A stretch of DNA of 64,000 nt from Flavobacterium denitrificans DSM 15936 (GCF_000425445.1 NZ_AUDL01000015.1:1-64000), one strand, 5' to 3'; positions 34,138-43,420 are shown, numbered from the stretch's first letter. The notes: generated by a model not told the origin, from the letters alone. Numbers and translations are program-made.

Positions 34138-34995
34138 TTAGTTTTCTTTTACAAGATAAATTCCATCGTCTTTTATTTCGATGAGTTTCTCTTTATACAA
34201 AGCTCCAATTGCTTTTTTAAAAGTCTTCTTGCTCATTTTCAAGACGGTTTTGATATCTTCGGGATGAGAATTGTCATTTAGCCTCAAGAAGCCTCTATTG
34301 GCTCTTAATTCCCCTAAAATCTTCTCTGCATTCGGCTCAATGCTTTCATAACCTTGTATTTGCAATGCAACATCTATTTTATTGTCAGGGCGAATGTTTT
34401 TGATGTAACCGCGCATTCTGTCTCCGGTTCTTATTGAATCGTCATACACTTCATCTTTGTATAAAAGGCCTTTGTGCTGCTCGTTGATAATGACATTAAT
34501 TCCCATATCTGTAATATGCGAAACGATCAAATCAACTTCTTCTCCTTTTTCAACCGTCAATTGATCGTTGCTTAAAAACTGATTGGTCTTGCTTGACGCT
34601 ACCAAACGATTTGTTTGTTGGTCCATATACAAATAAACCAAATAGCGTTTCCCTTTTTCCATTGGACGGGCTTGTTCTTTGAACGGAACAAGAATATCTT
34701 TTTCCATTCCCCAATCCATAAAAGCACCAACTTGATTGATGTAATTCACTCTCAAAAGTGCAAATTCATTCAACGTTATATAAGGTTCAAGCGTAGTTGC
34801 TACTGGTCGCTGTTCGTGATCCAAATAAACAAAAACAACAAGCTCTTCGCCTATTTCAAATTCATTTGGAACATATTTATTTGGAAGCAAAACATCGTGA
34901 ATTCCTTCTGGGTCATTTTCAGGATTTCCTAAAAACAAGCCAACTTTAGTATCACGCAATATTGTTAGTGCATTGTATTTTCCTATTTTAAGCAT
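34138..34995 (-). CDS. CvfB/YitL-family S1-like RNA-binding protein
   Basis: 285 residues built of tandem S1-like barrels, with the family signatures DTKVGLFLGNP near 15, VNYINQVGAFMDWG near 90 and VSHITDMGINVIINEQHKGLL near 160. A C-terminal winged helix (LKMSKKTFKKAIGALYKEKLI) follows. CvfB homologues bind RNA and affect virulence or gene expression in Firmicutes; the role here is unknown. It has its own terminator. Confidence 0.88.
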   Translation of the reverse strand: MLKIGKYNALTILRDTKVGLFLGNPENDPEGIHDVLLPNKYVPNEFEIGEELVVFVYLDHEQRPVATTLEPYITLNEFALLRVNYINQVGAFMDWGMEKDILVPFKEQARPMEKGKRYLVYLYMDQQTNRLVASSKTNQFLSNDQLTVEKGEEVDLIVSHITDMGINVIINEQHKGLLYKDEVYDDSIRTGDRMRGYIKNIRPDNKIDVALQIQGYESIEPNAEKILGELRANRGFLRLNDNSHPEDIKTVLKMSKKTFKKAIGALYKEKLIEIKDDGIYLVKEN

Positions 34996-35068
34996 ATTCT
35001 TTAAGTTGTAAGGTGCAAATGTACGAAGTTTGGGAATGGTAAACCGAAAAATGTTAAAGAACGCTGCA

Positions 35069-35102
35069 TTTTGTCATAGTTTATTCCTTTTAATTACATT
35101 TG
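35069..35102 (+). promoter_or_regulatory. Promoter of the M28 peptidase gene
   Basis: TTTTG (35069-35073), a 21-nt spacer and TACATTTG (35095-35102), with the start codon 25 nt downstream. Confidence 0.7.
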
Positions 35103-35127
35103 AAAACCTATAATTAACACCAAATAA

Positions 35128-36477
35128 ATGAAAAAGACCCTTATCTACGCAGCTTTTGCATTTTTATTTTTTACTCAAGCTTCTGTTGCACAAGTTTCTG
35201 AAGACTCGGAAATCAAAAAAATGATTAGCGAAATTAAAGCTGAAAACCTTGAAGCAACCATCCATAAATTAGTTTCTTTCGGTACTCGACATACCTTAAG
35301 TGACCCAAAAAGCAAAACCAAAGGAATTGGCGCTGCTCAGCAATGGGTGAAAGCTGAGTTTGACAAATTTGCTTTGGAATCAAATGGAAGATTAACTGCC
35401 GAGATTGATTATTTTGACGTTAAAGCAGATGGCAAAAGAATCAATGTCGATAGTAAGATTGGAAATGTAATGGCAACCTTAAAAGGAACAGATCCAAATG
35501 ATAATCGCGTACTGATTATCAGTGGACATCTTGACTCAAGGGTTTCTGATGTTATGAATATCAAATCAAATGCTCCAGGTGCAAATGACGATGGTTCTGG
35601 TGTTGCGGCTGTGATTGAACTTGCAAAAGTAATGAGCAAAAGATCTTTTCCTGCTACGATTATTTTTGTTGCTGTAACTGGTGAAGAACAAGGATTAATT
35701 GGCGCACGCCATCTTGCTGAAAAAGCAAAAGCAGAAAACTGGAATATAATTGCAATGCTCAACAATGATATGATTGGAAACAGTTTGTCAAGTGGAACTA
35801 ATTTAAGAGACAATACACAAATTCGTGTTTTCAGTGAAACTATTCCCTATTTAGAAACTGAAGAAGAAGCTAAAATGCGTAAGGCAATTAGCCGCGATAA
35901 CGATAGTCCTTCTAGGCTTTTGGCTCGTTATATCAAAACCGTTACCGAACAATATGTAGATCAGCTGAAAGTAAAATTGGTTTATAGAAATGATCGTTTT
36001 TTGCGTGGTGGCGATCATACGCCATTTAGCCAAAACGGATTTACAGCAGTTCGTTTTTGTGAAATGAATGAAAACTTCGATCATCAGCATCAAGATTTGA
36101 GAACAGAAAACAATGTCGTATATGGAGATTTGCCCGAATTTATGGATTTTGATTATTTAAGAAAAAATACTTGTGCCAATTTAGCGACTTTAGCCAATCT
36201 TGCTTCATCGCCAAAAGCTCCCGAAAATGTTGGGATTGAAGTTAAAAAACTATCCAATTCATCTACTTTGATTTGGTCAGCTCCGGAAGGAAAAGCGCAA
36301 TATGGCTATCAAATTTTAATGCGAGAAACTTCATCTTCACATTGGGAGAAAACAATTTTCGTGAAAGAGACACAAGCAGAAATTCCTTATTCTAAAGACA
36401 ACTACTTTTTTGCTGTTCAGACGGTGGATGCTTTAGGTCATGCAAGTTTGCCAATTTTTCCAATTCCAATTAAATAA
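35128..36477 (+). CDS. Secreted M28-family aminopeptidase
   Basis: 449 residues with a signal peptide (MKKTLIYAAFAFLFFTQASVAQ). The dinuclear zinc site is complete: His134 and Asp136 in GHLDSR, Asp154 in ANDDGSG, catalytic Glu186 and Glu187 in TGEEQG, Asp214 in NNDMIG and His297 in GGDHTPF. Residues 365-449 look like a fibronectin type III domain (STLIWSAPEGKAQYGYQILMR). Expected to release amino acids from peptides in the periplasm or outside the cell. No type IX sorting tail is seen. It is a single-gene unit between promoter and terminator. Confidence 0.92.
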   Translation: MKKTLIYAAFAFLFFTQASVAQVSEDSEIKKMISEIKAENLEATIHKLVSFGTRHTLSDPKSKTKGIGAAQQWVKAEFDKFALESNGRLTAEIDYFDVKADGKRINVDSKIGNVMATLKGTDPNDNRVLIISGHLDSRVSDVMNIKSNAPGANDDGSGVAAVIELAKVMSKRSFPATIIFVAVTGEEQGLIGARHLAEKAKAENWNIIAMLNNDMIGNSLSSGTNLRDNTQIRVFSETIPYLETEEEAKMRKAISRDNDSPSRLLARYIKTVTEQYVDQLKVKLVYRNDRFLRGGDHTPFSQNGFTAVRFCEMNENFDHQHQDLRTENNVVYGDLPEFMDFDYLRKNTCANLATLANLASSPKAPENVGIEVKKLSNSSTLIWSAPEGKAQYGYQILMRETSSSHWEKTIFVKETQAEIPYSKDNYFFAVQTVDALGHASLPIFPIPIK

Positions 36478-36491
36478 AAAGATATTAAAAG

Positions 36492-36518
36492 AAAAAGCGC
36501 CTAAATTGGCGCTTTTTT
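36492..36518. terminator. Bidirectional terminator
   Basis: AAAAAGCGCC and GGCGCTTTTT form a perfect stem around TAAATT. It serves the M28 gene and the convergent DUF2853 gene. Confidence 0.88.
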
Positions 36519-36521
36519 GTC

Positions 36522-36863
36522 TTATTTATAAACACTTTCTTTTTTAAAGTGAAGTATCAATAAATAGTAGGCAACTACTCTGTATTTGTGCTTATTAGCA
36601 TGACCATATTTCTCAATCATTGCTTGAATACCTGCATCTAAATCAGGCCCGTCTTTCAATCCTAATTTTTTAATCAGAAAGTTTTTCTTTACAGTATCTA
36701 ACTCAGATTGTTGTGACGATGCAACCGTTGAAGCATCAGCATTGTAAATTGATGGTCCGCAACCAATGGTTACTTTTGTAAGCAAATCCATATCTGGTGT
36801 TATTCCACATTTTTCTTTTAAATCTGAAGCATACTTCTTAATTAGTTCTTCTCTAGCGCTCAT
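36522..36863 (-). CDS. DUF2853 family protein
   Basis: 113 residues, all helical in appearance, beginning MSAREELIKKYASDLKEKCGI and containing IGCGPSIYNADAS. These match DUF2853, a small cytosolic family of unknown function, of normal length. It lies 90 nt after menD on the same strand and may be co-transcribed. Confidence 0.82.
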   Translation of the reverse strand: MSAREELIKKYASDLKEKCGITPDMDLLTKVTIGCGPSIYNADASTVASSQQSELDTVKKNFLIKKLGLKDGPDLDAGIQAMIEKYGHANKHKYRVVAYYLLILHFKKESVYK

Positions 36864-36953
36864 AAATTTTAATATTGGTTACAATTAATGCAGCCAATTT
36901 AAAACTTAAAACAATTCGAATCTAAAATTTAACACTATTTAACTTACAAATAA

Positions 36954-38615
36954 TCAAATTAATTCTTTAAAATATTGTTTTAAAATAACATCATTTTCGG
37001 CTGTTGGAGTAAATATTTCAAAAATAACTGGAGTTTCATTTTGAGAATAAAATATATCTATATTTTCCTTTAATGATTCATTATCAGAAGCCTTTAAATA
37101 TTCAAACTGATACATTTTTGCTAAATGCTCTGCCGTTAATTGGTGTGAAGTTTCAAAATAAGTATTAAAAACAGGTTTCTCTTCATGTCCAGGCAAAATT
37201 CTGAAAATTCCTCCTCCTCCATTATTAATTAAGATAATTTTGAAGTTTTTCGGAATGTAAGAATTCCACAAAGCGTTGCTGTCGTATAAAAAGCTAATAT
37301 CGCCAGTTATAAAAATACCTTGCTTCTCGCTTCCCACTGCCGCTCCAATTGCTGTTGATGTACTTCCGTCAATTCCGCTAGTCCCTCTGTTGCAGAAAAC
37401 TTCAATCGAATCATCAATGTCAATCAATTGTGCATAACGAATTGCTGAACTATTACTAATCTGCAATTGACTATCTTTCGGCAATGATTTGATAATTTCG
37501 TCAAAAACTTTAAAATCTGAAAAAGGTATTTTTTGTAGATATTCGTTTCGTCTTGCTTTTCTTAAATCATATACTTTTTTGATTTCAGAAAAATAATTGC
37601 TTTTTGTAAAATCAGTTTTAGCAAATAATTTAGTAAAGAAATCATTTGGTTTCATCACAAAATGTTCTGTAAGTGCCCCAAAAGTGTCATATGCGCGTAA
37701 TGTATCAATGTGCCAATGCTGTTTCGGCTTGTACTTTCGCAAAAATCCTTTAATCCTTTTGGAAACAATCATACCTCCAAATGTGACTAAAATTTCTGGC
37801 TCAAGAGCCTTAAAATCAGTATCGTCAAATGGAGTAATTAAAGTATCAATACTATTAATAAAATTAGGATGATGCAAATTTGAAGTTGTTTCGGTTAGCA
37901 CAACAACTGATGGATCATTGGCTAAATTTTCAATAATTGACGAATCAATTGTATTTGTTTCATTTACGCCAACTAAAACAAGTTTGCGCTTGGCTTTATT
38001 CCAAATTGAAACAAATTCAGCTTCATTTTCAATAATTTTTGTTTCAATAGCATTTTCTGGAATTGTAATTTTCGGTTCAACAGAAAGCGTTTCAACTGTT
38101 TCGTACAAAGGCTCTTCAAAAGGTGCATTAATATGTGCGGGGCCTTTTTGAAGGATTGAAGTTTCGATAGCTTTGTTGATTTTCAAATCATTTTCAGCAG
38201 AAGCCTCTTCAGTTAAATTGGCATTGAAAACTGAATGATTCGAGAAGACATTTTCTTGACGAATGGTTTGTCCATCGCCAATATCAATCTTGCTTTGCGG
38301 ACGATCAGCAGAAATTACAATCAATGGAATTTGGCTGTAAAAAGCCTCAGCCACAGCTGGATAATAATTCAACAAGGCTGATCCTGAAGTACAAACAACC
38401 GCTGTTGGCTTTTTGGTTTGCTGTGCAATTCCTAACGCAAAAAACGCTGCGCAACGCTCATCAGCAATGCTGTAACATTTAAAATTTGGATTTTGTGCAA
38501 ATCCTATCGTTAAAGGTGCGTTTCTTGAACCTGGAGAAATTATAATGTTAGTTATTCCTTTTGCTAAACAAATTTCGATAATGCTTTGTGCAAGCGGTAT
38601 TTTGGGGTAAATCAT
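36954..38615 (-). CDS. menD: 2-Succinyl-5-enolpyruvyl-6-hydroxy-3-cyclohexene-1-carboxylate synthase
   Basis: ThDP-dependent enzyme that joins 2-oxoglutarate to isochorismate in menaquinone synthesis. Seen are SPGSRNAPLT near 28, DERCAAFFALG with the catalytic Glu, SADRPQSKIDIGDGQTIRQ near 104-121, and the ThDP-binding GDISFLYDSNALWNS...LINNGGGGIF near 410-440. At 553 residues it is complete. It has a consensus -7 box upstream. menF and menE are not within the window. Confidence 0.95.
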   Translation of the reverse strand: MIYPKIPLAQSIIEICLAKGITNIIISPGSRNAPLTIGFAQNPNFKCYSIADERCAAFFALGIAQQTKKPTAVVCTSGSALLNYYPAVAEAFYSQIPLIVISADRPQSKIDIGDGQTIRQENVFSNHSVFNANLTEEASAENDLKINKAIETSILQKGPAHINAPFEEPLYETVETLSVEPKITIPENAIETKIIENEAEFVSIWNKAKRKLVLVGVNETNTIDSSIIENLANDPSVVVLTETTSNLHHPNFINSIDTLITPFDDTDFKALEPEILVTFGGMIVSKRIKGFLRKYKPKQHWHIDTLRAYDTFGALTEHFVMKPNDFFTKLFAKTDFTKSNYFSEIKKVYDLRKARRNEYLQKIPFSDFKVFDEIIKSLPKDSQLQISNSSAIRYAQLIDIDDSIEVFCNRGTSGIDGSTSTAIGAAVGSEKQGIFITGDISFLYDSNALWNSYIPKNFKIILINNGGGGIFRILPGHEEKPVFNTYFETSHQLTAEHLAKMYQFEYLKASDNESLKENIDIFYSQNETPVIFEIFTPTAENDVILKQYFKELI

Positions 38616-38675
38616 TCCTGTGGCGTATTATTTTTATTGAAGAAAATCTAAAATTTCAATTTTCTTTTTCATATA

Positions 38676-38683
38676 CAAAGTTA
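38676..38683 (-). promoter_or_regulatory. -7 box of menD
   Basis: TAACTTTG on the minus strand, about 60 nt before the start. No TTG box at the expected spacing was found. Confidence 0.4.
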
Positions 38684-38748
38684 CAAACTTCGCAGTTGAT
38701 TTAACTTATAAATGGCAAGATATTAAGAAACATTCTCGAAAAAGGGAA

Positions 38749-38756
38749 TATATTTG
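38749..38756 (+). promoter_or_regulatory. -7 box of the thioredoxin-like gene
   Basis: TATATTTG, 33 nt before the ATG at 38790. The -33 element is not recognisable. Confidence 0.4.
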
Positions 38757-38789
38757 TAAAAGTGAATTTGTACTAAAAATATACACTTT

Positions 38790-39965
38790 ATGCGTCTACT
38801 TTATATTGTTATCCTTTTTCTTTCGCTGCAAATTGTAAGTTCTCAAAATCAGTTTGTTCCAAATGATACGCCGTATAAAACCGCATTGGAAAGAACAAAG
38901 ACCGAAGGAAAACCTCTTTTCGTAATGCTTTATGCGGATTGGTGTCCGCATTGCAATCAAATGAAAAAAGAGGTTTTTAGCAATCCGGATGTTATGGCTT
39001 TTTTAAACGAAAACTACGTTTGTATTTGGAAAAACATTGAAAAAGATGAAGGAATAGCTTTAAAAGACAAATACAAAACAAAATCGCTGCCTACATTTTT
39101 GTTTTTGGATTCGAATGAAACGCTTTTATATGCTTTGAAAGGTGAAATGAAAACGCCGGAGTTTATGACCGAAGTAAAATATGCGCTGAATTCGAGAATG
39201 CAATTGCCTTATTTAGAAAAAGAATTTATGTCTGACCCGAGTAATTCTGATAAGTTTTTCACATACTTAAACACGCTGAAAAAAGGTAAAGACAGAACTG
39301 ACTTATCACCAGCAACACATATTTATTTAAAAACACAATCTGACGCACAACTAATTAGCGAAACCAATTGGAGAATTATTGCTAACGGTGTGACTGATAT
39401 TAATTCAAGGGAATTTCAATTTGTTTTAAAACATCAAAAAGAATTTGCCACGGTCGCTTCACAAAATCGTGTAGACCGCAAAATTGAAAGTATTGTAACC
39501 GAATTGCTTCGTCCTTTAGTTGATAATTTAGATACTGTAAATTATTATAAACAAAGAGAAGTTGCAAAATCGATTCGATTGCAGAAAACAGATTCATTGG
39601 TTTTCAAGTTTGACTTAACCTTGGCAGAACGAACAGAAAAATGGCAGTTTTACAAAAAGGTGACACTTGAAAACACTCAAAAATTAGTTTGGAATGATGC
39701 TAGTTTTCTTAAAGATATTGGGCAGACTTATTTAAAGCATATTATTGATACTGAAAGTTTGAAAAAGTCAATTTTCTGGGTAAAACATTCATTAGAAATA
39801 AATGATTCATACGATGGAAATTTATTAATCGCCCGACTTTACAATAAAATCAAGGACAAAAAAATGGCGTTGCAATATGCCAAAGATGCCAAAGTCATTT
39901 GTACCGAAATGACCTGGAACCCAAAAGAAGTTGACACTTTGTTAGCGGAACTAAATACAAAATAA
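38790..39965 (+). CDS. Exported thioredoxin-like protein
   Basis: 391 residues with a signal peptide (MRLLYIVILFLSLQIVSS). The thioredoxin domain (about 20-135) has the active site WCPHC (Cys52, Cys55) and the cis-proline loop SLPTFLF. Residues 150-391 are a helical extension ending in TPR-like repeats (SIFWVKHSLEINDSYDG, LLIARLYNKIKDKKMALQYA). Likely a periplasmic disulfide reductase or isomerase; the partner is unknown. The next gene (GNAT) follows 27 nt later and could be co-transcribed. Confidence 0.87.
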   Translation: MRLLYIVILFLSLQIVSSQNQFVPNDTPYKTALERTKTEGKPLFVMLYADWCPHCNQMKKEVFSNPDVMAFLNENYVCIWKNIEKDEGIALKDKYKTKSLPTFLFLDSNETLLYALKGEMKTPEFMTEVKYALNSRMQLPYLEKEFMSDPSNSDKFFTYLNTLKKGKDRTDLSPATHIYLKTQSDAQLISETNWRIIANGVTDINSREFQFVLKHQKEFATVASQNRVDRKIESIVTELLRPLVDNLDTVNYYKQREVAKSIRLQKTDSLVFKFDLTLAERTEKWQFYKKVTLENTQKLVWNDASFLKDIGQTYLKHIIDTESLKKSIFWVKHSLEINDSYDGNLLIARLYNKIKDKKMALQYAKDAKVICTEMTWNPKEVDTLLAELNTK

Positions 39966-39992
39966 TACCAAAAAACACTTTATAAAATTACC

Positions 39993-40490
39993 ATGGAAGT
40001 TAAACTAAGACCCGCAACTGAAAATGATTTAGAAAAAATTCTAGAAATTGTAAATCATTCTATTTTGCACACAACTGCAAATTACAGCTATGATATTCAA
40101 ACACTTGAAATACAAACTAAATGGTTTGAAGATAAAAAAGCGAAAAATCTGCCAATTGTTGTTGCCGATTTAGATGGTGAAGTTGTAGGTTTTGGAAGTT
40201 ATGGTCAGTTTCGTGAAAAAATTGGTTATCAATATACTGTTGAACATTCGGTTTATGTGGTCGATAATGTAATTGGAAAAGGTATCGGATCTAAATTATT
40301 GACCGAATTAATTCGCTTAGCAAAAGAACAGGGATATCATGTTATGATTGGCGCAATTGATGCTGATAACGCTGGAAGTATCGCTTTTCACGAACGCTTT
40401 GGATTTGTGGCAACAGGAACTTTGCGCGAAGTTGGATATAAATTTGACCACTGGTTGGATTTAGTTTTTATGCAATTGATATTAGTTTAA
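39993..40490 (+). CDS. GNAT N-acetyltransferase, phosphinothricin-acetyltransferase-like
   Basis: 165 residues. The acetyl-CoA loop is in VIGKGIGSKLLTELI near 95, preceded by EHSVYVV and followed by DADNAGSIAFHERFGFVATG and the C-terminal FDHWLDLVFMQ, which together mark the Pat/YwnH/MddA subfamily. These acetylate amino-acid analogues such as phosphinothricin or methionine sulfone. The natural substrate here is not determinable. Confidence 0.9.
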   Translation: MEVKLRPATENDLEKILEIVNHSILHTTANYSYDIQTLEIQTKWFEDKKAKNLPIVVADLDGEVVGFGSYGQFREKIGYQYTVEHSVYVVDNVIGKGIGSKLLTELIRLAKEQGYHVMIGAIDADNAGSIAFHERFGFVATGTLREVGYKFDHWLDLVFMQLILV

Positions 40491-40547
40491 CTGCAATGGG
40501 CACAAAGTCCTACGCAAGGTTTGCAAAAATTAATAAATAATTGTTTT

Positions 40548-40620
40548 TGTCAGACTGAGCGAAGTCGAAGTCCCATAAAGTGATATTGCACTCGATACCT
40601 CGACTTCGCTCAGTCTGACA
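40548..40620. repeat. Perfect 21-bp inverted repeat
   Basis: Arms at 40548-40568 and 40600-40620 are exact complements, containing GTCAGACTGAGCGAAGTC. They flank a 31-nt loop with an AGTG/CACT sub-hairpin. Far more GC-rich than the surroundings. It lies between two convergent genes, next to a separate terminator, so it is probably an independent dispersed element. Confidence 0.8.
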
Positions 40621-40623
40621 TCC

Positions 40624-40673
40624 AAAAAAAATCCACAAACTTGAATTTCTTCAAATTTGTGGATTTTTTTTTT
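40624..40673. terminator. Bidirectional terminator
   Basis: AATCCACAAA pairs with TTTGTGGATT, with an inner TTGAA/TTCAA stem, flanked by A- and T-runs on the two sides. It serves the leftward glutathione peroxidase gene and the rightward GNAT gene. Confidence 0.85.
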
Positions 40674-40683
40674 AATACTGCAA

Positions 40684-41268
40684 TTAACTTTTAATCCAAT
40701 TAATTACTTCTGGATCTGTAACTAATGTTTTAGGTTTTATTACCTTAACTAATTGCCCTTTTTCATTAATCAAGTACTTTTGAAAATTCCACTCTACATC
40801 AGAATCTTGCAAACCATTTTTAGATTTCTGCGTCAAAAATTTATAAACTTCGCACATATCATCACCTTTTACAGAAACTTTGTCCATCATAGGGAAAGTT
40901 ACACCATAATTTAATTGGCAAAAAGTAGCGATTTCTTCATTTGTCCCTGGCTCCTGCCCAGCAAAATTATTTGCTGGAAAACCTACAATTACAAAGTTTT
41001 TGTCTTTGTACTCTTTATACACCGCTTCTAGATCTTTGTATTGCGGTGTTAAACCACATTTTGAAGCTGTATTTACGATCATCACTTTCTTTCCCTTTAA
41101 TGATGAAAAATCAAAAGTGTTTCCCGATAAATCTTCAACTTTGAATTGGTAAATGGTTCCTTCTGCCATATTTTTTTCTGTTTTAGATTTCTTATTACTC
41201 GTTTGAGCTTGAGTTTGAGCGACTATCATAAAAAGTGCACTGCAAACTAAAAATACTATTTTTTTCAT
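40684..41268 (-). CDS. Exported glutathione peroxidase-like thiol peroxidase
   Basis: 194 residues. A signal peptide (MKKIVFLVCSALFMIVAQTQAQ) precedes a GPx domain with catalytic Cys71 in NTASKCGLTPQY, Gln in FPANNFAGQEPG and Trp in VEWNFQKYL. With Cys instead of selenocysteine, and glutathione unlikely in this group, it is probably thioredoxin-dependent. Expected location is the periplasm, which is less common than the cytosolic form. Confidence 0.92.
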   Translation of the reverse strand: MKKIVFLVCSALFMIVAQTQAQTSNKKSKTEKNMAEGTIYQFKVEDLSGNTFDFSSLKGKKVMIVNTASKCGLTPQYKDLEAVYKEYKDKNFVIVGFPANNFAGQEPGTNEEIATFCQLNYGVTFPMMDKVSVKGDDMCEVYKFLTQKSKNGLQDSDVEWNFQKYLINEKGQLVKVIKPKTLVTDPEVINWIKS

Positions 41269-41348
41269 TGTTTAATTTTTTATAAAATTAGTTAAAATCT
41301 GTTTTACAAAAGGACTTTGATCGCTATATTTTGACTTAAAGATTAGTT

Positions 41349-41388
41349 AAAAAAAATGAAGCCTAACGTTAATCAGACGTTAGGCTTC
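41349..41388 (-). terminator. Strong hairpin terminator of an unannotated leftward transcript
   Basis: GAAGCCTAACGT (41358-41369) pairs perfectly with ACGTTAGGCTTC (41377-41388). On the minus strand eight T residues follow (41349-41356). No annotated gene ends here: the peroxidase gene starts 80 nt further on. It implies an unrecognised leftward transcript from 41.4-42.0 kb. Confidence 0.75.
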
Positions 41389-42014
41389 CCCCCATACAAA
41401 CAAATCAAACCATGAATTAATTATTATGCCTTATTCTATTTCTTATTTGAAATATAGTTGATGCCGCTCGGTTGAATGAAAAATTATTTTGTAAATCCTA
41501 ATTCGCATTTTCATTTAATTCTTTTATGGCTTGTACAATGGATTTTACTCGTTTATAATACAAAAAATACACTTTAAAAATAATTTTCGGTTTGGAAGTC
41601 CGAGGACATCAACTATGAATTGTTTTACATCTGAATCTTAAAAACTGAAAAATTCAGCTTTTTTATATCTTTACTATTATCACTATTACCAAAGTGTGTT
41701 ACGGCTAAAACATTCGTTAGCGCTATAATCAAAATCTTTAAACTATTTATTTTATTCATTTTGTTTTAATTTTGGTTCACACTATTTTTTTGATCTTTAA
41801 AAAATAAATTTTGTTTATCAGATATCTAGAAATATTAGACAAACAAAAAATGCCTTTAATCTATTTCCTACTTATTTCATTCTAAATTCATGTACGTAAT
41901 TGGATTGTTTTTGGTTTTAAAAAAATGATTTTTTTTTATTTTTTTTTTACCAAGCCCTGTTTTTATTGAGTTTATGATTGTCAAAAAAAATGTTTTTTTC
42001 ATAAAAAAATGATT
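41389..42014. other. Gap of about 630 nt with a possible small leftward transcription unit
   Basis: No long ORF on either strand. The minus strand holds the 44-codon ORF listed separately, then a 36-codon open stretch without ATG ending KSIVQAIKELNENAN at about 41507, then the terminator at 41349-41388. The right end contains long T- and A-runs and the upstream region of the sigma factor gene. Confidence 0.5.
41625..41759 (-). CDS. Possible 44-residue exported peptide
   Basis: The ORF begins MNKINSLKILIIALTNVLAVT, a plausible signal peptide or membrane anchor, followed by a short polar Asn/Lys/Asp-rich segment ending FKIQM. It lies upstream of an orphan leftward terminator, which supports transcription. 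No family recognised. It could also be the degraded start of a longer gene. Confidence 0.35.
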   Translation of the reverse strand: MNKINSLKILIIALTNVLAVTHFGNSDNSKDIKKLNFSVFKIQM

Positions 42015-42078
42015 TATCTTTATGTCTGGCGATAAAATACTGTTAAATTATTTTTTGTTTAAGCTTAAATCCAAATCT

Positions 42079-42609
42079 ATGAGTCAAGAAGAATTATTAG
42101 TTTTAATTTATGAGAAAGACGAAAGAGCTTTCACGCATTTGTACGATATGTACTCAAAAAGTTTATTTTCGGTCATTAATGTATTGATCAAAAATCGCGA
42201 AGAAGCTGAAGATGTTTTGCAGGAAGTTTTTGTGAAAATTTGGAAAAACATCGATTCGTACAACGAAAGTAAAGGCCGATTTTATACCTGGATCCTTAAT
42301 ATTGCTAGAAATACATCTATTGATACATTAAGATCCAAAAATTATAATAACACTCAAAAAAACCTTTCATCAGATAATTTCGTAAATCTGTTAGACGAGA
42401 GCAATAAATTAAGCAACAAATTGGATGCGATTGGAATTCAAGAGTTCGTAAAGAAGCTGAAACCAAAATGTATCGAAATAATTAATTTATTATTCTTCAA
42501 AGGATATACCCAACAAGAAGCTTCAGAAGAATTGGCAATGCCATTGGGAACTATCAAAACACAAAACAGAAACTGTATTAATGACTTAAGAAATTATCTA
42601 AAAATATAA
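42079..42609 (+). CDS. ECF-type sigma-70 factor
   Basis: 176 residues from the ATG at 42079 (MSQEELLVLIYEKDERAF). Region 2 (LYDMYSKSLFSVINVLIKNREEAEDVLQEVFVKIWK) and region 4 (IEIINLLFFKGYTQQEASEELAMPLGTIKTQNRNCI) are both present. An in-frame ATG at 42022 overlaps a near-consensus -7 box (TATCTTTA, 42015-42022) and is less likely. The downstream gene, overlapping by one base, is its anti-sigma factor. Confidence 0.92.
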   Translation: MSQEELLVLIYEKDERAFTHLYDMYSKSLFSVINVLIKNREEAEDVLQEVFVKIWKNIDSYNESKGRFYTWILNIARNTSIDTLRSKNYNNTQKNLSSDNFVNLLDESNKLSNKLDAIGIQEFVKKLKPKCIEIINLLFFKGYTQQEASEELAMPLGTIKTQNRNCINDLRNYLKI

Positions 42610-43397
42610 TGGAAGCACAAGAATATATTGAATCAGGAACTTTAGAGCTATATGTTTATGGCTTATTGACCGAAACTGAAAATCTAGAAATTGCCGAATT
42701 GGCGAAGAAAAACCCAGAAGTTTTACAAGAAATTATTTCGATCGAAAAGGCGATTGTTGCTTTGTCGTCAAGCTTCTCTCCTTTCCATTCGGTTGCAAAT
42801 TTTGAGAAAATAAAAGCCCGATTAGAGCTTAAACACGGCAAGGTAGTCGACATGAAACCAGCATCAAACTGGTCACAATATGTAGGATGGGCTGCAGCAG
42901 TGCTTTTACTGCTTGGTTTAGGCTATCAAACTTTGGAATTGACAAAAACCAAAGAAGCCATCAGCACAGTGGGAACTGAAAAAAGCAAAATTGAAAGAGA
43001 TTATGCTTTTTTAGATCAGCAAAATAAAGAAACCGAGAAAAGTTTAGCTATCGTTAGAGATGTAAAAAATACTGGTGTAACACTTGGCGGCCAAGCAGTT
43101 TCTCCAACATCATTTGCAAAAGTATATTGGAACAAAGACACCAAAACAACTTATATAGATGCTGCGGGACTTCCAAAACCTCCAAAAGGAATGGTTTATC
43201 AAGTTTGGGCATTAAAATTAAGTCCCGTATTGACACCGACAAGTATTGGTTTATTGAGCGATTTCGAAGGAAATTCTAATAAAATTTTCGCTGTTGATCG
43301 CACAAATGAAGCGGAAGCTTTTGGGATTACTCTTGAACCAGCAGGCGGAAGTTTGACTCCGACAATGACACAACTTTATACATTAGGAAAAGTTTAA
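42609..43397 (+). CDS. RskA-type anti-sigma factor
   Basis: 262 residues. The N-terminal 85 residues (YIESGTLELYVYGLLTETE) form the sigma-binding domain. A single membrane segment follows near 94-110 (YVGWAAAVLLLLGLGYQ), then a coiled-coil-like linker and a periplasmic RskA C-terminal domain (FAKVYWNKDTKTTYIDAAGLPKPPKGMVYQVWALK). Its ATG overlaps the sigma stop codon (ATAATG), showing translational coupling. It would hold the sigma factor at the membrane until a signal triggers release. Confidence 0.9.
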   Translation: MEAQEYIESGTLELYVYGLLTETENLEIAELAKKNPEVLQEIISIEKAIVALSSSFSPFHSVANFEKIKARLELKHGKVVDMKPASNWSQYVGWAAAVLLLLGLGYQTLELTKTKEAISTVGTEKSKIERDYAFLDQQNKETEKSLAIVRDVKNTGVTLGGQAVSPTSFAKVYWNKDTKTTYIDAAGLPKPPKGMVYQVWALKLSPVLTPTSIGLLSDFEGNSNKIFAVDRTNEAEAFGITLEPAGGSLTPTMTQLYTLGKV

Positions 43398-43420
43398 AAT
43401 TGAAATTTCATAAAAACATG

